Source of the DNA: Paenibacillus sp. MAEPY2
Lineage (GTDB): Bacteria > Bacillota > Bacilli > Paenibacillales > Paenibacillaceae
Assembly (NCBI RefSeq): GCF_000499205.1
Contig: NZ_AWUK01000040.1
Span: forward strand, 1-61,533
DNA: 61,533 nt
Direction: 5' to 3'
Part shown: piece after piece, positions 26,027 to 34,801 of the stretch
Numbering within the stretch: the stretch's first letter is position 1
How the letters are laid out: each line of letters starts with the position of its first letter
Notes under the pieces: model-generated
Databases searched by the model: none
What the model was told of the DNA's origin: nothing
What the model saw: the letters and a program-made list of their open reading frames with translations, nothing else
Position numbers and translations under genes: made by a program

Positions 26027-27018
26027 CCTATCGTCTCCTCCTTCATACGCGGATCAATGAACCGGTATAAAATATCAGCCAGCATATTGCCTGTAAACAC
26101 AAACATCGCACTGCACAACACAAGTCCCAGCAGCAGCGGTACATCACCGCGCAATCCCGCCTGAACCGTGGCCTGCCCCAGGCCGGGGTAGGAAAACACC
26201 TGCTCCGCAAGTACAGCCCCACCGAACAATTCACTAAATGAAGTCAACTGCAGCGTCAGAGCTGGCAGTACCACATGCCTGAACCCATGACGACGAAACA
26301 GTTGCACACCTCGCTCACCTCGCGCCCTCGCAAAAAGAATAAAATCCGAGTCCAGCACATCCACCAGCTTCTGCCGGGTATGCAAGGCAATGGCGGCGAC
26401 GCCCGTCAGACTCAATGTCAGCGCAGGCAGAATCATGTGTATGGCCCGATCCCCCCACGTCACTTGATCTGCTGCCATACCCGCAGGTACACCAAGTCCA
26501 ATTGGCAACCAGCCAAGCCATACACCGAATACCATAAGCAGTAACAACGCAATCCAGAATACCGGTGTGGAAGCCAGTGTGTAACAGTACCAACAGATCA
26601 GACGATCCAGCCGCGAATCCCGCCTCATGGCAGCAACGACACCCAGGCCGAAACCAATCAGACCAGATAACATCCATGCTACCGCCATAAGAGCGACAGA
26701 ATTCATGAACCGTTCCTGGATGATGTCTGCAACCGGCTGCCTATAGATCATCGATGTTCCCAGATCTCCTTGAATGAGTGCCTCTCCCCAAGTAAACAGC
26801 CGTTCTATTGGTGAATCATTGAGCCCCCAACGTTCTTCAATCAGACTGCGCTGCTCTGCACTCACCCTAATCATGTCTCCACCAATATATGCCTCCACCG
26901 GGTCCACTGGAGAGAATTGCATCAATACAAAAGACACCACACTGACTCCTGCCAGCAAAGATACAAGCCGCAGCATTTTAAATCCGACGAATCTGGTCCA
27001 CCCCATCCTGTCCTCCAT
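26023..27018 (-). CDS. nikB: ABC transporter permease (NikB/DppB-like)
   Basis: A 331-residue permease with about six helices. The first is LRLVSLLAGVSVVSFVLMQ, followed by the DppB signature SPVDPVEAYIGG and, further on, DFILFARARGERGVQLFRRHGFRH, the cytoplasmic loop that docks the ATPase. The frame opens with TTG at 27033, but ATG at 27018 has GGGGAGA upstream and is preferred. It lies 41 bases after nikA. Confidence 0.83.
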   Translation of the reverse strand: MEDRMGWTRFVGFKMLRLVSLLAGVSVVSFVLMQFSPVDPVEAYIGGDMIRVSAEQRSLIEERWGLNDSPIERLFTWGEALIQGDLGTSMIYRQPVADIIQERFMNSVALMAVAWMLSGLIGFGLGVVAAMRRDSRLDRLICWYCYTLASTPVFWIALLLLMVFGVWLGWLPIGLGVPAGMAADQVTWGDRAIHMILPALTLSLTGVAAIALHTRQKLVDVLDSDFILFARARGERGVQLFRRHGFRHVVLPALTLQLTSFSELFGGAVLAEQVFSYPGLGQATVQAGLRGDVPLLLGLVLCSAMFVFTGNMLADILYRFIDPRMKEETIG

Positions 27019-27059
27019 CCAATCTCTCCCCAATTCAGGCTATTGCTATCGCAGAGTTT

Positions 27060-28703
27060 CTATTTCAAATCGTCATCCCAAGACCATTCCTCCAGGTTGG
27101 ATGTCACCGGCCAGCCGTGACCATGTGGATGGATCTGCTGTTCACCGATACTCAGACCATTCTTCACCAGATACAGATGATCAATGTTCACCAGCCATGC
27201 CCATGGCGCATCTCCCTGGTAACTGAATCCTGTCGATCCATCCCACTCCGCGTTCTGCCAGAAGGGCAATGCCTCTTCTTCCGTTGTCGCTTGGAGCGCC
27301 TGCTGCATCCAGTGGTCCACGGTTGGATTACTGTACAATCCAGTGTTGTAATACCCTTCGCCTTTATGAGTACTGCTGTAGAGGTTGTAGGTTTCCAGCG
27401 GATCATGACTTCCCCAGCCGAATAATACGGCATTGGTATAGGCCAGCTTTTTTGTCTCTTCGCGGCTCTTGCCCTCCACATTGATCTTGATCCCTGCCTC
27501 GGCTACCATATCCGCAGCAGCCAGAGCCAGTGATTGTCTCGTTAAATCCCCTGCAAAATAAAGCAGATTGAACTCGGCCTTCGTGCCGTTCTTCTCCACA
27601 ATCCCATCACCGTCTGTATCCACCCAGCCGCCATCAGCCAAAATCTGCTTCGCTTCAGCCACATCCGCATCTGCGAATACAGAATCCGGATTGCCCCAAG
27701 GCAAATCATCACTGACCGAATAGGCCGGACGACCATGCCCCTCCAGTACTCCTTCTACCAAAGCAGTTCGGTCAATTACCACATTCACCGCCTTGCGAAT
27801 GGAGATGTCGGACGTAACATCGTTACCTGCTGGCAGGCCGTCACCAGACTTAGCGCCTGAGGGTTGCATCGGGAACATGATGCCCCGGTTATCAACTGTT
27901 TTTACCGATTCCATTTTCATTCCGTTCACCTGCTGCTTGCTGAACGCCGCCGGGATAGCCGCGATATCGACTGTACCGGCCTGCGCCGCCGCAAAGGCTG
28001 CATCCTCATCAAGATAGAGGAACGTCAGTTTATGGAATGTAGACTTTTCCCCGTAGTATTGCTCGTTCGCCTCAACGATCGCCTGCTGACCCTTATCCCA
28101 CTGAACCAGCTTGTAAGGACCAGACCCAATCGGATGCTCGGCATAATCAGAACCATAGGCGTGCTCAGGTACAATACCGAGTGTAGTCAGCAGACTGATA
28201 AATGTGGACTGAGGCGACTTTAATGTGAAGACGACCGTTGTCGCATCTGGGGCTTCCACATTAGCCATATTGGTCAAATCGATGACCGATCCGCTGTTGG
28301 CCGCCGTTTCAAACGTAAACCTGACATCTTCGGCCGTCAGTGGCTCGCCATCGGAGAACTTTACATCATCTCGTAATGTGATGGTCCAGATCAGTCCATC
28401 TTTACTGACGGAATGGTCTGTAGCCAAATCATTGACCAGTTGAAGCTTGGCATCCCTTTTCAGCAAGGTACTCTGAAAGAGTGGCGAACCGTACTGTCCC
28501 CAACCCGTAGTTGGATCAAATCCGCCTTCCGGTTCCGTACCAACAGCCAGCACCAATTCGTCTTTGGGAAGAGAAGCCGCCTGCTGGGCGTTCTCTATTG
28601 TGGATGATTTCCCCTGTGTACATCCCGATAATCCAACGGTACATATAAGTAAAATGCCTAATCCCGCTCTAACCGATCGTTTCCCCCATGAAAATTCGCG
28701 CAT
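27060..28703 (-). CDS. nikA: Nickel/peptide-binding lipoprotein (NikA-like)
   Basis: A 547-residue extracytoplasmic solute-binding protein of family 5. An N-terminal lipoprotein signal ends in the lipobox VGLSGC (Cys at about residue 28). The SBP-5 signature follows (LVLAVGTEPEGGFDPTTGWG, then FTLKSPQSTFISLL). It should bind the substrate outside the membrane and deliver it to NikBC. ATG at 28703 has AAAGGGGGAA upstream. It is the first gene of the operon, behind a palindrome that fits a NikR operator. Peptide or metal-chelator transport cannot be excluded from sequence alone. Confidence 0.85.
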   Translation of the reverse strand: MREFSWGKRSVRAGLGILLICTVGLSGCTQGKSSTIENAQQAASLPKDELVLAVGTEPEGGFDPTTGWGQYGSPLFQSTLLKRDAKLQLVNDLATDHSVSKDGLIWTITLRDDVKFSDGEPLTAEDVRFTFETAANSGSVIDLTNMANVEAPDATTVVFTLKSPQSTFISLLTTLGIVPEHAYGSDYAEHPIGSGPYKLVQWDKGQQAIVEANEQYYGEKSTFHKLTFLYLDEDAAFAAAQAGTVDIAAIPAAFSKQQVNGMKMESVKTVDNRGIMFPMQPSGAKSGDGLPAGNDVTSDISIRKAVNVVIDRTALVEGVLEGHGRPAYSVSDDLPWGNPDSVFADADVAEAKQILADGGWVDTDGDGIVEKNGTKAEFNLLYFAGDLTRQSLALAAADMVAEAGIKINVEGKSREETKKLAYTNAVLFGWGSHDPLETYNLYSSTHKGEGYYNTGLYSNPTVDHWMQQALQATTEEEALPFWQNAEWDGSTGFSYQGDAPWAWLVNIDHLYLVKNGLSIGEQQIHPHGHGWPVTSNLEEWSWDDDLK

Positions 28704-28746
28704 CTACGCTGTTCCCCCTTTATTTTTCACTATCCAATCCAATTCC

Positions 28747-28774
28747 GTGTTACTTTTTTTGAAAATTGTAGCAC
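28747..28774 (-). promoter_or_regulatory. Candidate NikR operator over the nikA promoter
   Basis: On the minus strand, GTGCTAC-N14-GTAACAC is an inverted repeat (6 of 7 positions symmetric) spanning 28 bases. This is the same overall span as the E. coli NikR site GTATGA-N16-TCATAC. It overlaps TACAAT, the likely -10 box. TTGACA lies at 28790-28795, with a long 19-base spacer. Bound NikR would block transcription. Confidence 0.6.
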
Positions 28775-29018
28775 AAAACAGTTTTATAGTGTCAACAAAC
28801 TTAACTTCAAAATCCATTTATTTTCATTTATAGGGAATTAAAATGAGATGAACAGGGATTCATTGAGATTTAGGCAAGGTGATTCGCCGTTTGAAGTGAG
28901 GTATTGTAACAAATAAAAACAACAGTTATCGGTATTGGACCAATAATCTGTTGTTCTAATCACGGGGCTATGGGCAAAGTCAGCTGAAGCCAATGAATAG
29001 CTTGTTGAGAATTCAAAG
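28775..29018. other. nikA upstream region and nikR terminator
   Basis: Besides the TTGACA -35 element, it holds a hairpin at 28918-28955 with arms AACAACAG/CTGTTGTT and an inner palindrome TATTGG-A-CCAATA. TTTTTATTTG follows on the minus strand, so it is the nikR terminator. No gene is seen. Confidence 0.7.
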
Positions 29019-29528
29019 TTACTCCGATGAAGAATCAGAATGATGATGAGGACTTTGTTGATTGTGACTATGATCATGACTGTAAGTATGATGGCTTGCC
29101 ATTTTGTTAAGCTCATCCACATACGTTACAGACAGCTCTGCATACAGTACTCCTTTTTGAACCTGAATCTGCTGATGCAGATGACGCAATCGTCCCAGGT
29201 TACCCCGGACCGCAATCACCTCCAAACACTGATCATGGTTCAGGTGCACATGCATGTTGGAGATGATGTCATGGTGCGCCTCATGCTGCAGCTCCATCAA
29301 CCGAATAGGGAGATCACTGATATGGTGGTCATACACCATCTCAATGGTTCCGGCTACATCCTGCTCGGCATGCAATGCAGAAGGCTCCAGCAATGTTTTG
29401 CGGACCAAATCACGGAAAGCTTCCGAACGATTTTTGTATCCCTGCTTTTCAATATACCTGTCAAACTGTTCAATCAGAGGCGTGGGAAATGCCACACCGA
29501 ACCGGGTCAAATCTTCTTTGTCTGCCAT
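29019..29528 (-). CDS. nikR: NikR nickel-responsive regulator with histidine-rich tail
   Basis: A 169-residue ribbon-helix-helix repressor. The DNA-binding part is LTRFGVAFPTPLIEQFDRYI with YKNRSEAFRDLVR. The C-terminal ACT-like metal domain shows the nickel ligands: a His in HHDII, the pair in MHVHL, and Cys in DQCLEVIAV. About 25 extra residues follow the usual end, with eight His (SHHTYSHDHSHNQQSPHHHS). In the family, nickel binding switches on DNA binding and represses the nik importer. The tail may store or sense extra metal. ATG at 29528 follows AGGAGG. It lies upstream of nikABCDE on the same strand with its own terminator. Confidence 0.92.
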   Translation of the reverse strand: MADKEDLTRFGVAFPTPLIEQFDRYIEKQGYKNRSEAFRDLVRKTLLEPSALHAEQDVAGTIEMVYDHHISDLPIRLMELQHEAHHDIISNMHVHLNHDQCLEVIAVRGNLGRLRHLHQQIQVQKGVLYAELSVTYVDELNKMASHHTYSHDHSHNQQSPHHHSDSSSE

Positions 29529-29586
29529 TCATATCCTCCTGCCGCCTCGTTTGCTTCGAGTGTACCATAGTCCTGTCTTCTCATCG

Positions 29587-29630
29587 ACTATACTGTTGTT
29601 TTTCGGTAGTGGCAGAAAGGATAGTATAGT
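29587..29630. promoter_or_regulatory. Inverted repeat upstream of nikR
   Basis: ACTATACT (29587-29594) and AGTATAGT (29623-29630) are perfect inverted copies 28 bases apart, about 60 bases before nikR. The arms also resemble -10 boxes. It may be the nikR promoter or an operator for divergent control. Confidence 0.35.
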
Positions 29631-29690
29631 ACAGTGCGGTGAGATAGGTTGTTTGTTATGATGTTTTTATGGCGCTTTGATGGTGTACTT

Positions 29691-30716
29691 TTATTTAGGT
29701 CTCTTGGTCAGTTCCTGACTGACTTTCGCATAGGTAGCACTTACCTTCTGTTCCAGTGAATAAATATGTTGTTTGGAGACTGCCCATTTCTCTGCCGCTG
29801 CAGCCAATGAGTTTAGCGAACTTAATACACGTGACGACTGGCCTTGCTTCGTACTCTGTTTGAACTGTTGTAATGCGTTTGAATATCGCTCTTTCGACAG
29901 GCTCGCCTGTTTTTTGCCCGTTTGAATCTGCTTCTTCACCTGATCGGCTCCAGCCAGTAAAGTGCGCAGCCGTTTCACTTCTGTACTTTTCCGTTTGCGG
30001 GCTTCGGCAAGCTCCTTTTTCTTGAAACGAATGTCTTCTCGGGCAAGCTGAACAACAGGTTTCAACGTATCCGCTTGGGTTCGAATAGCTGCACTCCATT
30101 CCTTGTTTTTGACCGCTTGGGCGGCGTCGAGCTGCCTGTTCACTGAACTGTACAAGGCAAACAAAGGCTCATAGCGGACCTCGGTTTGTTTTACCTTTTC
30201 GGCTAGACCCGCGATCTTTACATCATCGATTTGCCTTATATTTATACGTAATTGCTCCAGCTCCTTGGTATTGGCGGCATGAATGGTCTTTGTCTTTTGT
30301 TCCCAAGTTTGCTCTTGCGTCGTCCAGTTCCCTACATTCTCGTACGCTCGTTGCAGGGACAACTTGGTGTGTGAATCGGCCTTGTTCAGCATGGTCTCCC
30401 ATGCTTTCTGTGCGGTTACACCAAGCTCAGGACCCGCCGCCGCTTCAGCTATGGAGGAATAATAAATTACACTCATACTGAACATGATTATGAGCCCCAA
30501 GCTCATACGGGTCCATATGTTAGCAAGAAGGTTAGGGCGTGCCCCGTATCGGTTGCTCATGAAACTATGATTGCTCAAGCTCCTCATACGGGATTGATTC
30601 ATAATCTGTTGCTTGTCTTCATCCGCCTCAATTATGCCCTGTTCTCTGATTTGTGTTGAACACGAACAAAGATCCGCCTGATGACTTGCATTTTCCTCCA
30701 AAACTCCATTTTGCAT
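29691..30716 (-). CDS. Membrane-anchored coiled-coil protein of unknown function
   Basis: A 341-residue protein not recognised by family. About 70 hydrophilic residues come first, then one hydrophobic stretch (MSLGLIIMFSMSVIYYSS) ending in AEAAAGPE like a signal peptide. The remaining 240 residues are almost wholly helical, rich in Lys, Gln, Glu and Ala with heptad-like patterns, suggesting an extracytoplasmic coiled coil. GGGAG lies before ATG 30716. If translation instead starts at a downstream ATG (30597 or 30516 region), the protein would have an ordinary signal peptide, but no good RBS is seen there. It may be a cell-wall-associated protein. Confidence 0.6.
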   Translation of the reverse strand: MQNGVLEENASHQADLCSCSTQIREQGIIEADEDKQQIMNQSRMRSLSNHSFMSNRYGARPNLLANIWTRMSLGLIIMFSMSVIYYSSIAEAAAGPELGVTAQKAWETMLNKADSHTKLSLQRAYENVGNWTTQEQTWEQKTKTIHAANTKELEQLRINIRQIDDVKIAGLAEKVKQTEVRYEPLFALYSSVNRQLDAAQAVKNKEWSAAIRTQADTLKPVVQLAREDIRFKKKELAEARKRKSTEVKRLRTLLAGADQVKKQIQTGKKQASLSKERYSNALQQFKQSTKQGQSSRVLSSLNSLAAAAEKWAVSKQHIYSLEQKVSATYAKVSQELTKRPK

Positions 30717-30823
30717 TCTCTTCTGCTCCCTTCAATATGAATAGATAGTAGAAACTGCTGGATGTATCTTTGCAGTGTGATTCGATTACGCTCCCTGAAA
30801 TAAAAACTGCCAAAAAACAAAAA

Positions 30824-30867
30824 AAGCACCCGCAAGTCAGGCGTATTGCCTGCTCTTACGGGTGCTT
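30824..30867 (-). terminator. Terminator of the second GntR/ABC operon
   Basis: AAGCACCCG pairs with CGGGTGCTT, and an inner CAGGC/GCCTG stem extends it. The minus-strand reading ends TTTTTTTGTTTTTTGG. It lies about 160 bases after the permease stop at 31024. Confidence 0.85.
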
Positions 30868-31023
30868 CCCTCATAAGCCGTTCCATATGGGATTCGCTGA
30901 AACAGTCATCATTTCAAATCGAATCATTCCTTTTTCTAATATATTCCATTCGTTGTATCTGGTCAAGTCAGATTGAGAAATCTACATGTTTATCGGGAGA
31001 ACCCTTCCCGCTTAAAGATTGTC

Positions 31024-33051
31024 TTACTGTCCGACCAGGATGGCTTTCATCTCTTCTGTCAGGTCTTCTTCTTTCAGTATCATGTAGATGTTCTCCCCGC
31101 GGGTGACATTCAACTTGATCTGATAGATGGTATCTCTCTCTGTTTGATAACCGGACCGTTGACGCTTGAGCAGTTGGCTGATAATTTTTTTATTTTTAGT
31201 AGCGACCTGCTTGTTGCCATTCAAATTATCGTCAATATACTCTGATTGTGGATAAATCGTCTTCGGATTTCCTGGACTATCGATCTCCTGCTTCGCAAAT
31301 TGCGCCGAAGCAATTTCGTCTGCTGGGACTTGAAGCTGATCATATAAATGGTTCTCTTTCAACCATGCCAGCACTCGTTCGAAGTTGGGTTTGATTTCAA
31401 AATTCCACATTTCCTTCGGCTGATTAGAATTAGAAGATGATGACTCCTGATTCATTTCCGCGAATGCAAAAGACTGCCATGGGGAGCGCTGTTCTTCATA
31501 CGTCTGATCCAAAATATCCTGTTTCAACAATTCCTTGAATTCACGGACTTGTTCTGGATTGCTGATGTACACTTTTCGATAAGAGCTAATCGTGGAGCGA
31601 AGCCCGATACTCAGTGCGTCCTCTTCCAGCTTGTAGGTATCATATGTGAATTTTTTATAATCCCGAGACTGCTTCAGGGCCATCAATTCCTGATGGAATT
31701 CGGCTTCCGGAATGTAGTACTTACGTTTCATTACCTTGCCGTTATTCAGCTTGTAGTTAATAAACACATACTCGTCATTACGCATACCTTGATTGAAGGA
31801 AGCATCCAGCAGAGGAAGGTCCGAATCCACGATCTTTTGGTGGAGGGCAAGTACAGCTTCCATATATTCTGCATCATTTGAATAGAATGGAGCATCATCC
31901 ATCTTCTGTGATACACCGTTAGTATAGGTGTACCGTTCCCCTCCAAGCTTGATACTGTTAACTTTGTTCAGCTCAGGCACACGGGCGGCATATCCGTTCC
32001 AATCAGCGACGGGTACATACAGAATCAATCCAGCCACGATACCATATAAAGCAAACTTGGGCAGCAGCTTGCTGCTCCAGATGAGCCACGTCTTGCGGAT
32101 AATCATCTCGGCAACAATATAACCGACAATACCACCGAGGATATATCCGAAGATGCCCCACCCCGATGATTCCCTTGGAGCAATAATGGTGAAGTAGGCT
32201 CCGCCAATTAAAACCAGCGTAAACATTAAACCAAATCGGAATATGGGTTTAACCAGCGTAAACGTCACCGCTTGGGTAGCAGACTCCACCTGTCTCTTCG
32301 CATAGAATACATAAGAAAGCGGGATGAACAACAGTGTCAATAATGAATAAATAATAAGTTCCCAACCGATCACAGGAGCTCCACTAATTGAAGCCATGCG
32401 AAGGACTAAAGATATTTTTTCTGCATTACGTCCAACATCATCGTACGGATATCCAAGCAGGTAATGCTGGAGATGCAGAGATAAAATGAACCATACGACA
32501 ACAGGCAACAACAAAAGCGCGTACACGGTGAGTCCCTGCAATACGGACTGTCCAATGCACATGCCTACCACCACAGTTAACATGAACATAAACAACGAGT
32601 AAATGCTCATACTGAGGCCCCACATCCAGATTGAACTACCTCCGAATATAAACGCGGGCTGATCCAAAACGCCCCATACCCAGCCAGTAATGGCAGTTGT
32701 TATCCAGATTGGAAGCAGGATCATCATAAATCCTGTCAACAAATTAACGGTTAACAGATGCTTGCGACGCAGCGGCAAACTGTGGAACAGATCCGAAGGT
32801 GCACCGGATTGCACATACCGGAACAGAAAAATACCCGCAGCTACCGGAAGCGTAATGGCAAACAGAATCTGTACCTCTCCATTCGCCTGAAACAAACTTG
32901 TTATCTGCTGGGGCACTTCCCGGTACTCCGTCGCGATATAAAGCGGTAGTGAAAACAACAACGTGATCAGGTACAAGATGCCGATCCACCCATGCTGCCT
33001 GAAATTTTGGAACAGGATGCCCCGGTTACAGAACAATCGGTTGAATATCAT
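31024..33051 (-). CDS. ABC transporter permease, large (DUF6449-like)
   Basis: A 675-residue membrane protein. About ten transmembrane helices fill the first 360 residues (for example GILYLITLLFSLPLYIATEY, ITLPVAAGIFLFRYVQSG, LYVPVADWNGYAARV). A roughly 300-residue extracytoplasmic domain follows. Permeases of this size next to YtrB-type ATPases are seen in bacitracin- or stress-responsive export systems. ATG at 33051 lies nine bases after GGAGG, inside the ATPase gene's end (26-base overlap); the frame's first ATG at 33072 is less well placed. Substrate unknown. Confidence 0.8.
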   Translation of the reverse strand: MIFNRLFCNRGILFQNFRQHGWIGILYLITLLFSLPLYIATEYREVPQQITSLFQANGEVQILFAITLPVAAGIFLFRYVQSGAPSDLFHSLPLRRKHLLTVNLLTGFMMILLPIWITTAITGWVWGVLDQPAFIFGGSSIWMWGLSMSIYSLFMFMLTVVVGMCIGQSVLQGLTVYALLLLPVVVWFILSLHLQHYLLGYPYDDVGRNAEKISLVLRMASISGAPVIGWELIIYSLLTLLFIPLSYVFYAKRQVESATQAVTFTLVKPIFRFGLMFTLVLIGGAYFTIIAPRESSGWGIFGYILGGIVGYIVAEMIIRKTWLIWSSKLLPKFALYGIVAGLILYVPVADWNGYAARVPELNKVNSIKLGGERYTYTNGVSQKMDDAPFYSNDAEYMEAVLALHQKIVDSDLPLLDASFNQGMRNDEYVFINYKLNNGKVMKRKYYIPEAEFHQELMALKQSRDYKKFTYDTYKLEEDALSIGLRSTISSYRKVYISNPEQVREFKELLKQDILDQTYEEQRSPWQSFAFAEMNQESSSSNSNQPKEMWNFEIKPNFERVLAWLKENHLYDQLQVPADEIASAQFAKQEIDSPGNPKTIYPQSEYIDDNLNGNKQVATKNKKIISQLLKRQRSGYQTERDTIYQIKLNVTRGENIYMILKEEDLTEEMKAILVGQ

Positions 33052-33928
33052 ATCCTGCATCCTCCATTTCATAGATAAATATTTCTTCCAGCGTCAGCGG
33101 CAGCACATCCAGCAGATACGGATCCAATGCACGGAATCGTTCCGTCACAGCCTCGCGATTGCCTTTCACAATAAACAGGGATACACTCCCCCGCTTCTCT
33201 TCATGTAAAATATTCACCTGTTCATCCATTGCCTTGGCATGATCTGGATGACGGAAAGCCACTTGAATTTTATGCGTATCCGCCTTCAGATCATCCAGAT
33301 CTTTCTCTACGATAATCCGGCCTTTGTGCATGATGGCAACATGGTCGCACAGGTCTTCAATCTCACGCAAATTGTGGGACGAAATCACAATCGTCACTTG
33401 ACGCTCCGCTGCTTCCTGGAACAGCAGATTCTTGATCTGCTGCCGCATGACGGGATCAAGTCCATCGATCGGCTCATCCATGAGCAGCACTTCTGGCATA
33501 CAGCTGAGTCCAAGCCATACGGCTGCCTGACGACGCATGCCTTTGGACATGCGATGCAGTTTTCTTTTGACATCCAGTTTAAATACACTGCTGAGCTGTA
33601 CGAATCTTTCCTCATTCCAACGCGGATATACCGTACGATAGAAGGCCGCCATCTGATGGATGGACGATTGTGGGAAAAAGTACGGGGAATCCGCCATAAA
33701 AATGGTGCGGCCCTTGAGATCCATATTTTCATATATTTCTTGCCCATCCATGCGAACCGTGCCGCTGTCCTGTCGATAGATGCCTGCCATAATTTTGAGC
33801 AACGACGTCTTGCCTGCCCCATTGGAACCAAGCAAACCATAGATGGACCCCTTATGTACCTGCAACGTTACACCATCCACTGCCTTTTCCTGTTCAAACG
33901 CTTTGATGACCTGGTTCAGCTCAATCAT
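33026..33928 (-). CDS. ABC transporter ATP-binding protein
   Basis: A 300-residue ATPase. The Walker A is GLLGSNGAGKTS, the Walker B is VLLMDEPIDGLDP and the H-loop is VISSHNL. The signature is degenerate (HRMSKGMRRQAAV), as in the first GntR/ABC cassette. A C-terminal regulatory region of about 80 residues follows. It overlaps the regulator gene by eight bases and the permease gene by 26. It is the motor of the second GntR-controlled exporter. Confidence 0.9.
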   Translation of the reverse strand: MIELNQVIKAFEQEKAVDGVTLQVHKGSIYGLLGSNGAGKTSLLKIMAGIYRQDSGTVRMDGQEIYENMDLKGRTIFMADSPYFFPQSSIHQMAAFYRTVYPRWNEERFVQLSSVFKLDVKRKLHRMSKGMRRQAAVWLGLSCMPEVLLMDEPIDGLDPVMRQQIKNLLFQEAAERQVTIVISSHNLREIEDLCDHVAIMHKGRIIVEKDLDDLKADTHKIQVAFRHPDHAKAMDEQVNILHEEKRGSVSLFIVKGNREAVTERFRALDPYLLDVLPLTLEEIFIYEMEDAGYDIQPIVL

Positions 33929-34310
33929 TCGGCTCCCCCTTTTCTATACGGGCCATCGCTTCCTCAAATAAAAGCGTCATATCGGCTTTGGTCAAACCGG
34001 AATACGATGCTTCCGCAATCAGCTTCACCAGAGCCGCTCTGATTTCATCTCTCATGGCTGCATTCGGATGTTCCACGGACGATGATACGAAGCTCCCTTT
34101 TCCCTGTAATGAATAAATATAGCCTTCACGTTCAAGTTCCCGGTACGCTTTCTGAATCGTATTCGGATTAACAGTAAGCTGCCCGGACAGCGTGCGAACG
34201 GAAGGCAGCTGCTCATCGGGTTGGAGAACACCGTACACGATCATTTCTTTGATTTTGTCCACCAGCTGCTCATAGATCGCCTTACGGCTGCGTACATCCA
34301 ATTCGAACAT
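33921..34310 (-). CDS. GntR-family (YtrA subfamily) repressor
   Basis: A 129-residue regulator with a winged helix (IKEMIVYGVLQPDEQLPSVR, then TLSGQLTVNPNTIQKAYREL) and a short tail. It is paralogous in layout to the regulator at 17371-17781, and the gene order (regulator, ATPase, permease, all overlapping) is the same. A strong inverted repeat covers its promoter, so it almost certainly represses its own operon. GGAGGTGCGGG lies before ATG 34310. Confidence 0.88.
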   Translation of the reverse strand: MFELDVRSRKAIYEQLVDKIKEMIVYGVLQPDEQLPSVRTLSGQLTVNPNTIQKAYRELEREGYIYSLQGKGSFVSSSVEHPNAAMRDEIRAALVKLIAEASYSGLTKADMTLLFEEAMARIEKGEPND

Positions 34311-34394
34311 CCCGCACCTCCTCTCTATAAATGTTGTAATACCCTATCAATGAACGATGACTGTATATGAAGTATATTGGTTCCAACACCAAGG

Positions 34395-34433
34395 TGTATC
34401 AACTGTACTACCATTATTAATACAGTTGATACA
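34395..34433 (-). promoter_or_regulatory. GntR operator: perfect 13-bp inverted repeat
   Basis: TGTATCAACTGTA (34395-34407) and TACAGTTGATACA (34421-34433) are perfect inverted copies, 13 bases apart. They overlap the -10 and spacer of the promoter for the GntR/ABC operon. This fits an operator for the dimeric GntR product. Confidence 0.75.
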
Positions 34434-34442
34434 GATTGTCAA
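34414..34442 (-). promoter_or_regulatory. Promoter of the second GntR/ABC operon
   Basis: On the minus strand, TTGACA (34437-34442) and TAATAA (34414-34419) are exactly 17 bases apart, a near-consensus sigma-A promoter. Its core is covered by the inverted repeat. Confidence 0.75.
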
Positions 34443-34801
34443 CCAATTACTTTGACTTATCGTATTTTTCGCGTTAGGTTTATATATGATTGAAATGACA
34501 TATAAGGCTAAAGGAAATAAATCATTCTGCAATTAAAACAGGCCTTTTTGGGGCGTCAGATTAGTTCGAGGGACGGGTATGGTCATGCCGAATGTTGTTA
34601 CAGTTAGTCAAGCTGCTTTTCGAGTTAAATACGTTCAAAACTTGTTCTGATCTTTGCCCTTCCGGTATGATGGAAAAGAAATATGTGCTTGTTCATTGCT
34701 CGCTTCGCTTGTTGTCTGTACAGTGCTCTCAGCGTCCGCTATATGCGTACATATTGCCTATTAGAGCTTTGAATCTAACACTTCATAAGGGAGAATCCGG
34801 G
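34443..34801. other. Upstream region of mqnB
   Basis: No gene is supported. An open frame runs back to 34592 in the mqnB frame, but it has no RBS and no similarity. A possible promoter is TTGTTC (34642-34647) with TATGAT (34666-34671), 18 bases apart. AAGGGAG at about 34788 is the mqnB ribosome binding site. Confidence 0.4.
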
